In this document: positions 36,101 through 48,870 of the stretch, in pieces
Layout of the letters: each line of letters starts with the position of its first letter
How positions within the stretch are numbered: the first letter of the stretch is position 1
NCBI GenBank assembly: GCA_964036665.1
Contig: OZ038531.1
Coordinates: 2,914,001-2,978,000 of the forward strand
Length of the DNA: 64,000 nucleotides
Origin: Gordius sp. MW1
Lineage: Eukaryota; Nematomorpha; Gordioida; Gordea; Gordiidae
Reading direction: 5' to 3'
Notes under the pieces: model-generated
Database searches by the model: none
What the model was told of the DNA's origin: nothing
The model's input: the letters and a program-made list of their open reading frames with translations, nothing else
Translations under genes and position numbers: made by a program

Positions 36101-38886
36101 ATGCCGCCACCAATTTTGAAAAATACCAGACCGATTTGGCTCAAAATTTCATAGTTTATTCCTGACACTCCGGAGCATGTTTTAAGATTTGTTTGAGCCA
36201 AATCGGTCCAGTAGTTTTCGAGAACAGTTTAGCGCCTGATTCTCAACTTTTTTGGAAAACTACCAATCCGATTTGGCTCAAAATTTCACAGTTTATTCCT
36301 GACACTCCGGAGCATGTTTTAAGATTGTTCGAGCCAAATGCAAATCGGTCCAGTAGTTTTCGAGTATTCGTACGCCTTGCACTGTTTACGGAAATAGAAC
36401 AATAGAAGTAGAACATATAGACATCAAACTTTATTTTTACTTCAATAACCGCTTTATCATCATATATGCCCTAAAATTCCAACATAATTTAATACACCCG
36501 GGTAAATGGCAAAACAACGTTTGCCGGGTTCATCTAGTTAATAATATTATATTAGTAAATAGAAAAATAAGCCCTTCGGGCGTAGCTGGGGGCTTCGTCC
36601 CCAGACCCCCATCTCCTCGGGGGCTCCGCCTTATAAATAATTTATTGAAATAAAAATGTTTTTAAAAAATTGGAAAATTTCTACCCCCTTGAGAAAATCC
36701 TGGCTACGCCCCTGCCCATCTTGCAAATCCGGAAAATAATTTTAGAAAAACTTTTACGACATAAACATAAGAGCGAATTTTATAATTAATAATGTAAGAG
36801 TGTTTTACATAGGCGTAGCCAAGGGGTGGCACGGAGGGCCGACTGCTCCCCACTAAATTTAAAAATTTGCCAAAATTTATTAAAATTAAGGCCAAAATTT
36901 TTAAAAATGATTATTTTACCCCTCCCTAAATCAATATTACCCCCCCCCCCCTCTAATCCTAATGCTGGCTACGCCTATAATGTTTTACATAATAAATTGC
37001 CACTTCTTTACTCAAGCTGTTACGACTTAAATGAAGAAAAATTTAGTTTGATTAATTGGTTCCTAGGTGGTACAAAGCTCCAAGCCCATGTTTTTACAAT
37101 TAGGGGATGATGGATGTCAAATTGGTTCTGAACTGATGGAACTTGATTAAGTCAATAAGTTTCAATCGTTTTTATTATTATGTTTTCCCTTGGCGCCTAC
37201 ATCTATTTTTTAATCGTTGAACTGGCGATAAATGGCTTCGTTTTATGTAATTTAACTTTCTTTAAATTATGTTGTTAAAAACATTAAATCTTCTTCATAC
37301 AATTTCTTTAAACTTTGGTCATCATGTAACACCTATTTGCGATGCAAGAAAGTTGTATAGATTCAATTATTTATATTAGTCTCTCACAAAAGACGGGTTC
37401 TTAAAAAACTTTATATTGAAGAAGTTTAAATTTTAAGCTACATAGCGCTATTGTCTTTGTTAAAATACTTTAAATTGTTTCAATTAAGTCTAAGCTTGTA
37501 AAAGAGTTGAATAGTTTCGTCTCAAAGCTTTAATGTAGAAAATTGGAACTTTATTATGATTATCTAGATAGGTAGGTTTATTGGAGTGGGTAGTAAGACA
37601 AAATAAGTAAATTAAATGCGCAAATATAATATTTACATGCTTTTCCGCCATGTTCATTATATTGTTTAATATATTAAAGTAGACTTTTAATAAATTTGTT
37701 ATTTTTGAGTACTTTTATAAAATTAATGTTAGATTCAATTTTTCACCAACAAAATTTAAAAATAGTAAATTAAGAAACTGTACATGTTAAAATTTTATTA
37801 CGATTTACTAATCGTTAGATAGTCTATTTATGATACATTTGTGTTAGAGTTCAGCAAATCAGCTTAATGCATAATATTTAAAATATGTTAACTTTTATTA
37901 TACCATAATACATATTAATTTAGTAAACCTAACCTATAAATATTTATAGTTTTTCAGATATCCCTGGCAAAATCAGTCGCGGACCTTATACAATGGTAAA
38001 TTCGGATGGAAAAGTAACCTGGGTACCACAAGTCACCCTTAAAGTCCATTGCCAACCAATTTTGCCAACTGGCAATGAAACCAACAAGGATGAAGATCAT
38101 AGCAAGCATCACCATCACTCGCACCATATGGATGGCGATGAGTTTGCTGACTTGAAGAAAGGCGTTAAAGGAGGGAAGGACGAGAATGAAAAAAATGAAA
38201 AAGGAGAAGGGAAAAAGAAAGCTCGGAAAAGTGAAGAAAGCGAGAGTGAAGATAGTGAAGATGAGGAGGAAGAAGAAGAGGACGAGAAGAAAAAAGGAAA
38301 AGGGAAAAAGGATGAAAAGAAGAAAGATGAGAAGAAAAGAGGTAAAGATGGAAAAGATGAAGGTTCTTGTGGAAATAAGAGTCATCAAGGATGCCACCAC
38401 AACAAGCACGGTATGAGCGCTCACCGCTTTGACAATTTGATCGAGCATTGCGACATTAAATTTGGTTCGTGGATATACGATACCAAGGCACTCGTGTTGG
38501 AACCTTTCGCCGGTGATAAGGGCATAGATATGACCATAAGGCAGTACGAACACAAAAAAAAGGGTGGCGATAAAAACGTCAATGCAAAAGTGATGAGAGC
38601 TAATCAAGGTGACAAGAATGAGTCTTCCAATGTAATTTTGACACCAAGGCACGACATGTCGTGGCAAGTTTTGGAAAATAAGGTCAAGACGCATCAATTG
38701 AAGTATCCATGTTGCCCGGGAGATTATGCCGACATAACTTTTCATTTAAAATTGAAGAAATTACACGAACACAGTCACAAACATCAAGGAGAAGAGGATA
38801 AGAAAAAAGTGGAGGATAATAAGTTAGAAGCCAAAACGGGTGAAAGCGCGAAGGAAGGAAATGAAAACACCACCAAAAAATCCTAA
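33173..38886 (+). CDS. Secreted acetylcholine-binding-protein-like Cys-loop domain with giant Cys-loop insertion
   Basis: Exons 33173-33242, 33296-33471, 33552-33596, 33693-33805 and 37950-38886 join in phase with GT-AG introns to 446 residues. Residues 1-22 look like a signal peptide (MRIFLCLVPLLATVL). The nicotinic ligand-binding fold follows: loop D Trp99 (MEWEDERLKW), WIPDVTLYY with loop A Tyr133, SDGKVTWVP, Cys-loop first Cys169, second Cys302, KFGSWIYD with loop B Trp309, and loop C Tyr387, vicinal Cys389-390 and Tyr394 before DITFHLKLKK. The canonical 13-residue Cys-loop is expanded to about 132 residues. It has a His cluster (184-194), an acidic run (230-246), Lys-rich runs and two extra Cys (275, 283). 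After the fold comes a 41-residue charged tail and a stop, with no membrane helices, so it should be soluble and secreted like molluscan/annelid AChBP. The 45-bp third exon is typical of nicotinic receptor genes. Intron 4 (4.1 kb) is full of transposons. Ligand is unknown. Confidence 0.88.
34372..34535. mobile_element. GGGCGTAGCCA-type MITE in intron 4
   Basis: Starts CATGGGCGTAGCCATG and ends CCTTTGGCTACGCTTA, with a run of G and CCCTCCC blocks inside. It lies within intron 4 of the AChBP-like gene. The overlapping 75-codon frame is incidental. Confidence 0.7.
35261..36714. mobile_element. hAT-like element with perfect 8-bp target duplication, in intron 4
   Basis: The left end is CAGGGGCGTAGACAAGGGGG and the right end is CCTGGCTACGCCCCTG, an inverted pair. 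CCCATCTT occurs immediately outside both ends (35253-35260 and 36715-36722). The interior has a repeated block of about 130-180 bp (ACCAGACCGATTTGGCTC ... ACTCCGGAGCATG ... CAGTAGTTTTCGAG), twice at 35340-35640 and twice at 36110-36370, and a nested Helitron-like element. No transposase is encoded. The frames at 35195-36405 are repeat translations. Confidence 0.8.
36071..36537 (+). mobile_element. Helitron-like non-autonomous element nested in the hAT element
   Basis: Begins TCTTATATATAAAAATGAAAC, the typical 5' TC terminus of Helitrons. It ends GTTTGCCGGGTTCATCTAG, a CTAG end preceded by a stem formed by ACCCGGGTAAA and TTTGCCGGGT. The same 3' end (GGCAAAACAACGTTTGCCGGGTTCATCTAG, given here as two overlapping parts) also occurs at 36041-36070, just before the 5' TC, so two 3' ends lie in tandem. 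No target duplication is expected for this class. Confidence 0.6.
36808..36978. mobile_element. GGGCGTAGCCA-type MITE with flanking direct repeat, intron 4
   Basis: Ends AGGCGTAGCCAAGGGG and GCTGGCTACGCCTATAA. The decamer TGTTTTACAT lies directly before the left end and again after the right end, an apparent target duplication. Confidence 0.75.
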
Positions 38887-38985
38887 TTACTTAATTTCTC
38901 ATAATAATATGTGTTAATTATTCATGACATTAGCACTTAAATTTTACTATGATATTGCATATTTTGAATAGTGTTTACTACATAC

Positions 38986-38991
38986 AATAAA
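38986..38991 (+). promoter_or_regulatory. Polyadenylation signal for the AChBP-like gene
   Basis: AATAAA lies 100 bp after the stop codon, in AT-rich 3' sequence and before a GTGTGTC stretch. This supports the mRNA ending here without further exons for membrane segments. Confidence 0.55.
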
Positions 38992-39171
38992 TTTAGGTGT
39001 GTCTAACAAAATTTTAATTTTGAAAATGTAGCATTGAGTTTATAGTGAGGGTGAAGCAATGGGAACATTATATTTCATGTGATCTCTTAAACTAATGCAG
39101 CAGTGTCTCATCTCTAATTTATAAGTTAATGTCAATCCATTTCAATAGTTTTAAGGACTTTTGGTATAAGG

Positions 39172-40308
39172 TAGAGAACTGCAAAGTCACTTTTTTTCAA
39201 CCCGAACCCGACCCGACCCGAAAGCATTTTCGAATTTTCTACCCGGACCCGACCCGACCCGAAATAATTTTCAAATTTTCTACCCGAACCCGACCCGACC
39301 CGAAATCATTTTCAAATTTTCTACCCGAACCCGACCCGACCCGAAAGCACTTTAAAAACTTTAACCCGAACCCGACCCGACCCGAAAATATATTAAAACA
39401 AATTACTTTCGAGCGCGAAAATTGCGGTGTGTAAAATTAAATCGACAAATAAAAGTGCTATTAATGAAACAAATTGTAACCATAGATTTTGTCTAACTAA
39501 TGTGTTATAGATTTTAGAGGCAACTATTTAATATCAATCATTGTTATTAAAAATATGGCTAATTATTATATATTTATTATAATATTAATGTTTTTTGTTG
39601 GTGTTTTAAATTAAATTTTCACATGCAATTAATTTTTAATATTAATTTTATGCTTTAGATATAATGTCTTAGGGTAAAATACCTAGATGTTGCACTTGAT
39701 TCAAAATATTTTATTAATAAACAAGTTGTCATACCATATTAATTTAATTTGCAAATGAAACATTTATAAAATTATAACTTACTTTTAAGTTGGCTTTTGA
39801 ATATGTATTAAATGTAATTTAAATTAACGATGAGGATTACCTAAAACTTCATGGTTAACACTAAAAAAATTTAAAATATAACTTTATTGAAATAATTTAC
39901 CTTTTAATAGTCAAATTAAAAACAGGAGTAATTTATGTAGTTTGAATTATTGATGAGAATTAGCTAGCACTTCAGAGTTCGGAGTTTTAAAATAAAAAAA
40001 ATAGGAAGAGAAGAATTAATTAAATGAATGATCCAAATTAGTTGTACATTTTGATATTTAAAAACACTCTTTGCTTAGCAATTAACATTAATTAAAAAAA
40101 TAGGTCTCGCGTGTTTTTACAATGTACCTTGGACCCGACTCTATAAATTTGACCCGACCCGACCCGAAAGCATTTAAAAATTTTCAACCCGAACCCGACC
40201 CGAAAGCATTTTCAAATTTTCTACCCGGACCCAACCCGACCCGAAATCATTTTCAAATTTTCTACCCGAACCCGACCCGACCTCTCGGGTCACCCGTGCA
40301 GTTCTCTA
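39172..40308. mobile_element. Non-autonomous hAT-like element with CCCGA-repeat ends
   Basis: The left end is TAGAGAACTGCAAAGTCAC and the right end CCGTGCAGTTCTCTA, an inverted pair. The octamer GTATAAGG flanks it on both sides (39164-39171 and 40309-40316). Just inside each end are units of about 41 bp built on CCCGAACCCGACCCGACCCG and a TTTTCAAATTTTC spacer (39196-39390 and 40145-40285). The centre is AT-rich and non-coding. The frames at 39129 and 40122 translate the repeats. Confidence 0.85.
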
Positions 40309-41622
40309 GTATAAGGACATCAGCAAAGCTCATGTTTGAAGAGCCTTGCGTAAAACTTTTAACTATTAAAACGCGGGGCCTGATATTAAACTGCTGATAA
40401 TGTTTATGATACCCAAATATACATAGGCTTAACTCGACCAAAAGTGTTTTGCTTTGAATGGTCTAAAGGAATTCAGATTGCACTCTTATCAAAATAAAGT
40501 CCCCTTAAAAATTTAAAGACTATTTTTAAGGTATCCTGTTCAAATTTTAATTTAAATTTTGATTTTATATAAATCAAGGAAATCGAATGTATTTTTTAGA
40601 AATTTTATTTTTGCTATGAGGTTTAGTAACAGGCATGTAAGGGACGAAAGCGATAACAATCTTATTTCTATAATTAGTGACCGATTAACGCCTTTATATT
40701 TGGCTTAAATGGTATAAGACCGAGATAAAACTTTATAATATATTATTTAACATTAAAATTCATTTAGTATGCTTATGTGTCATAGAATGCTAAAACGATG
40801 CGGGTGTGATCCAGATTTATTTTAATTTGAAACAATATATTAAAACTATTAAAATATTTTTCAAGGTGACATTATTTTCTCAAGTTTTTAAAATAAATTT
40901 CCTCGATTTAATTTAGCTATCTAACAAATTAGCTAAGAATTTTTTTACATCAAGCAGAAAATTATCATGCAAATTGTTAAATCCATTACTATTTTAATAC
41001 ATGGCTCTATGTCAACTCATTAATCCAATGTATTTTCGCATGTGTCATACACAATTATTTGGAAATAAGCATCAATTAGTTAAAAAATTAGCTAATAAAA
41101 GTTTACATAATTTATTAAAATTATCACATTTGAGGACGGAGTATTTAGGGCAGCTTTATAAATTTAGGTTGTTTAGACAATTATGTTATTAACAAATCCC
41201 CGAACCAAGTATCGAAAAAGTTGTCTCTAGCTAATTCAAGAATAAGGTTATAAATAGAAACCTTTTTATTGCTTATTAAAAAAACATAATTCGGTTAAAA
41301 TAGTAAATCATTTGAGTCGTTGCCAGCTTTTCATATGTTTGACACTTCATATATCTTAAATATTGTCTAATTTTGAATAAAGTTGACAACAAGGCTTTAA
41401 CAAGAGAGTTATGTTCTTTTAACTAACTAGCGTGCATTTGACTAACACAAAAGTTGCACTGAAGTTATGCATGCATAATGGAATAGTAAGTGCTTATAAA
41501 AACCAATGTATCGAGTCTTACATTTAAATGATATAAATTACATTGAATAATATTTTTATGAATTTACAAGCCAATATTATTAGCTGCTCTATGGCTTTTT
41601 AAAGGAGAAAAAGAGAAACTCC
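40309..41622. other. AT-rich intergenic sequence, nothing recognised
   Basis: The 63-codon frame at 41001 is not recognisable and has no splice support. Confidence 0.35.
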
Positions 41623-43065
41623 TAGTGATGCGGAAAAACCGAGAAAAATCTCGGTCTCGTCACGTCTCGTCTCGAAAAACCGAGACGAGACGTGACGAGA
41701 CGAGAATTTGAAAAATGGAGTCGAGATCGAGACGAGAATTTTGATGTCGAGACGAGACACTTTTTTTCGGCGAGATCTCGACTTTTTATTGATCGTTAGA
41801 TTTTAGTAGATTATTGTGTCTTTTGATTTGCAAGATTTACATTTAAGGTATTAAGTGTAAATAAATAGATAATGGAATATATTTGATGTTAAAAAAATTT
41901 CGAAGTGTTCTACCTGTTATATATTTTTGCAAACAATTTAAAATTTAGCAATAATTTTTTTTAGTATGGTTAACTTTTAGGGTATGTGAATAATTGTGTA
42001 ATATATTTATCACATATTTATATTCATAGCATTATTAAATATTAAAAAAGTTTAGGCTTAGAATGAGTTCTGATAGAATAGTAAATTTTACTAAAGCATA
42101 TTTGAATTTCGCAGTTACTCATCCTGCTTGATGTGTTAATTATAAATTTGAACTATAATAAGACATTATGTGAATACATAGTTTTGTCACATGCATTATT
42201 TTTCACATTACAAGCTGGGTTGGCAGGTGCATTCAAATTTACTATAATTTCTATAAATGTGCAATATAAAATAAATACACGAACCTATAATGATTTTTGT
42301 CACAAATTTAAATACGTGCACTTTAATTTAAAGTTTAAAACCTTAAGTTCTTAATCCTATAATAATGCTGCTTTTATTGTTGTTTTTTTAACGTATTAAT
42401 ATGTACAACTAGTTGATCACTCGCACTTTGTGGTTTATAAGGCTATAGTGAACATGCAATAACCACTATGGGCTATAAATGATGTTGGTAATATCAATGG
42501 ACTTAAACGTTGCCTTAAATATTTTAAGGTCTTCTTTTAAGCTTTAGCCAGGGTTAATAACGGGTCTCAATTTGCTCAATTGTGCAACTAAGCCAACTAT
42601 AAGCGAACTTATAATTTTCTCAGTCTATTTAGAGTTGACAAACACAGTGAATTTGATACAAATGTTATAGTTTGCTAACCAATAAAAGTTAATTTTCTAT
42701 TTATTTTTAGTTTGCACTTTCCAAAGAAATATTTTCGTTTATAAATTAATTAATATCTTTATATTGTCAATGAGATGTCGTGTCTAAATCTTTAAAAAGT
42801 TTGTGTATTAAAGATTTTTTAAATATAAAAGTTTGCCAATAGGATTTTTTAACACTTATTTGATATTTTTAATAAAACAGAGAGATTTTTATTCCGTGTG
42901 TATTTTTTTTAAAAAGTCGAGACAAGACGAGAATTCTCGTCGAAACGAGACGAGACCGAGATTTTTCTAGAACGAAATGAGACGAGATCGAGATTTTAAT
43001 AATCGCTCCCGAGACAAGACGAGATTTTGTTTTCGAGACCGAGATGAGACGAGATCGCAACACTA
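41623..43065. mobile_element. GAGAC-repeat hAT-like element, copy B
   Basis: Starts TAGTGATGCGGAAAAACCGAG and ends GAGATCGCAACACTA. GAAACTCC precedes and CTAACTCC follows, a 6-of-8 imperfect target duplication. GAGACGAG palindromes occupy both ends, and the AT-rich interior is shared with copies A and C. The interior has no transposase frame. Confidence 0.78.
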
Positions 43066-43719
43066 CTAACTCCTGTTAAATAAATATTATTAGTTAAAAT
43101 ATACATAAATTGTGAAGATGAATTAAATAAGTAAAAAAGTTAATTCTCGTGAATATTTATGAATTATGTTAATCCCGACTTTCTATCTTATAAAAAAAGT
43201 TCGCGCTTCATGGGATATTTGTTGCACTTTTTTTATAATTTTTATGGCTTGAGGCTAAAGGTTGTTAGAGTATTATTGTAAAAAAACAATAAGGAACAGA
43301 ATTGTGAAGTTTCTACTATTTTGAAATTTTTAGTGCTAGCTGAAAGAGGATTCTTGTTTTGGTCAGGTAGGGCGATATCGGTGTAGCTATAGTCCGAAGA
43401 TAAACAGATTTCCCAAGCAGCGGGATTAGCCATCGGATATTTTGTTATATTGATCTAGACTTGAATTACAATTATTATAATATAATAAATCTGAGTCAAT
43501 TACTGGCAAAAGTAATAGATTATTAAAGTTTATATAAAAAGTAAAGATGTGCATTTAGAAGTATAGGGATATTTTCCTACCTAAATTTTTATTATTTATC
43601 TTATTTTAATTTGGTTTATATCTTGCTTCACCAATACAAACATTATACATATGAATCAAGTATTCTTTGTGGATCAACTTGCTGCTTAAACACGTTTACC
43701 TTCGGTTGGTTTTTAACAC
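43066..43719. other. Upstream region of SURF4
   Basis: AT-rich. The 63-codon minus frame at 43242-43433 is unsupported. No core promoter motif could be picked out. Confidence 0.3.
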
Positions 43720-46212
<2,493 letters not shown>

Positions 46213-47619
46213 ACCTTCAACTCCCTCTACCCAGTTTAACGTGTGGTGTGTGAGGTGATTTGGTTAAAAACAATCATTACAAGTGTTGGAACGACGTGCT
46301 CATTATACATTATATTACACTCAACACGACGATTGGCATTATTTATGTGTACCACTCCTCTTACATGACTACAACCTAAAAACCTTATTACCATCCTCCT
46401 CGAGCTAAATACCATCAACACTCTTTACATGTTTATATATATATATATGTCGTGCGAATTGAATTTCTTTTATATTTGTCGATTATTCAAACGTTTTATT
46501 TTGTCAACCAACCGTTTACTTAATGTATGATATTATTCTCTCGTTCCATGTCCTTTTAATTTTAACGTAAAATATCAATAAAAAGCGTCCAGATTTTTAC
46601 GACGGGTGTTGTGATTAAAATTATTTATATTAAAGTCGAATATTGACGATTTGAACTTCCCACTGTAATATTTAGAGGATATTTTACGTGAATATTTGTT
46701 GTTAGTTTGTTAAATTGATTGTTAATAAATTTTAATGAAACCTTTAATGTAAAAACTCATCTCATATCGCCTATTTTTCAATATAGAAAAATCCACTTTG
46801 GATCACGTCTGATATGAAATCGATTAAAAATAGAAATTAAAATAATAATTGGATAGCAAAAAGGAGATATTAAAACTCGTTTTGTAGTTGTCGGAAAAAC
46901 TTTCAATCTTGTTCATTTTTTAGTATACTGCTATAATTTAAAAGAATATTAGTATTAGAAATTTTGAATTCATACTGGTTTCCTGCCTTTTGATAATTTA
47001 ACTTTTCACTTGTTTCTATGCAAAATTTTGTATCGACATTAGATAGGATTAGAATGGTTTCTTTTAAGGTCGCATACTGCAGGACAGGCTAAACTTACTT
47101 CCCATAGAGAAGGGGCAAGGAATGTTAAACTACTTTCATAATAATCGTGATTATTTTAGTTTAAATTAAAAATAATATATTATGTTATTTAGTATCATAT
47201 TTATAAGTGATCATAGTAAAATTTGTTAATACTACTCATTATGGTGACCATGTTAAAATGCAATGTCGAAGAGTTAGAGTGTAGGAAAAAGAGGTTAAAA
47301 TTATTGCACAACATAGGAATGAGGTCGAGGATTCTAACCCAACGGGTGGCCAAATACTCTTTTCATAAAATTTTTGTAAATTAGTAGCGCATCTCATTTT
47401 AATCAGCTTTAACTGTAATTTTTATAACCGGTAAAAATATGGATTTCGAATTCGCTTGGCGATAGGGGTTCAACTTGACACAATAATGGGGTAACAAAAT
47501 ATTGCCTCAACAAATAAACGTCAATGGCTCAATAGCAAGACTCTCTAATCTGAATATCAATCTTACATAGCTTATCCAGCATTTGTGTCCTCCGGAAAGA
47601 AGAGTGGGTAGGTAATGGC
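46213..47619. other. SURF4 3' flank and intergenic AT-rich DNA
   Basis: AATAAA at 46577-46582 is a good polyadenylation signal for SURF4, about 365 bp after the stop. A short (TA)n run lies near 46437-46448. No other gene seen. Confidence 0.5.
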
Positions 47620-48050
47620 CTCCTCTTCTTCTTTATCAGGTATTTGGTCCCACAGTCGTGGGGTTTGTTTTGATAAGTTTCTTCCATCACCGGCTGAGTG
47701 CCATGTCTTGACTAATCCTTTTTTTTGTTTTCAATAATTTGTCGACTTGCCCTTTTCACGTGACACGGGGTCGTCCTTCTCCTCTCTTCTCCGGTACCTC
47801 CATGCCCAGTACTTTTCGATTAACGTCATTCGTCCCTTCTTAGTATATGCCCATACCACCTTAGCCGATTTTTGTTAATCATGTCCGTCATGGGTTGAAT
47901 ACCCATTTTTGTCATGAGGATGTCATTCGTCATATGGTCGAGCTTAGTATACCCCAAAATAATTTGTTTCCAAAAGTGAGCATTATGTGTCAGGTAACGC
48001 GATCGCAAAATAAACATATATAATTCCAATGTCTGATAAGACTTTGCCAT
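47620..48050 (-). pseudogene. LINE (RTE-like) 3' end fragment
   Basis: On the minus strand the 74-codon frame contains LGYTKLDHMTNDILMTKMGI and MINKNRLRWYGHILRRDE, the conserved C-terminal region of RTE-like LINE polyproteins. After a frame break, a continuation toward 47640 covers the RKVLGMEVP-type tail. Only the 3' part of the element is present. Confidence 0.75.
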
Positions 48051-48589
48051 TACTTAAGTTTGTATATTTTATTGTTGTTTATTAGACACTTCCTCAATCA
48101 AAATTTTGTTGATCATAAACATGAAGCATTTCTCAGACTTGTTTTAAATTTAAAGTAATTTTAGAGCGTGTGCCGAAACCTATGTCATGATCAAAATGAG
48201 AGATAATTAGTCTGAATTATAAAGAACCCTATCAATATCAGCCATGGCTATTTATTTAAATAATCATAAGTTGTTGATAGAAGTGACATAGTGCCTTTAC
48301 TAACAGCCTCACACACCTACTAAAAATGAGATTTGTGATGTAGGAATAATAATAACCTATATTTTTTTATCCAGGAAAACTATAACGATTAATCTATTTA
48401 ACATTTTATCACTAACGTTCGTAATCAATCCTCTAAATATAAATTTTAATATTTTTGCTATTTTAAATAGATACATCGATACTCATATATGCACTTGGTA
48501 AGAAATGACTTTGCAATAAAAAATTTAGCATTGGACTCGCCTAGTTCTGGTGTATACTGTTCTTACAAAACTGTCCATATTCCATATAA

Positions 48590-48870
48590 ACGTAGCACTC
48601 GCTATGCAATATAAGGGCGGGGGTAAGGAGAGGCAATGCCAAGCGCGAGCCAGCCGAAAACCCGCTTTTGATGGCGAAACTGGAGAAGGCCATGCTCGCG
48701 AACGGGAAAATCCGCACGGTATGCACTAGCTCTAGGGGGAGGGGTGGTCGAGATAGGAGCGCTAAAATTTGCACAGCCATTAATAAAAATCCACCGCATA
48801 GTTGTATTAATGGATGGGGTATACTTGTTGGATGTTTTTTATATATCGCTAAATGAACATCCAAGCGCAA
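48590..48870. other. GC-richer island with overlapping short frames
   Basis: About 250 bp has much higher GC than the surroundings. It holds short open frames on both strands (65 and 112 codons on -, 62 on +). None resembles a known family and no splice context is evident. It may be a fragment of a mobile element or of a degraded gene. Confidence 0.3.

Noticed and set aside
38186-38416. 76-codon Lys-rich frame
   Set aside because: Out-of-frame overlap of the Lys/Glu-rich Cys-loop insertion.
37954-38745. 263-codon minus-strand frame with hydrophobic, membrane-like stretches
   Set aside because: It is the antisense shadow of exon 5 of the AChBP-like gene. Lys/Glu codons read backwards give Phe/Leu-rich sequence.
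39196-40285. CRISPR-like direct repeat array
   Set aside because: The CCCGA units of about 41 bp have similar, not unique, spacers and lie at both ends of an element with target duplications. The host is an animal.
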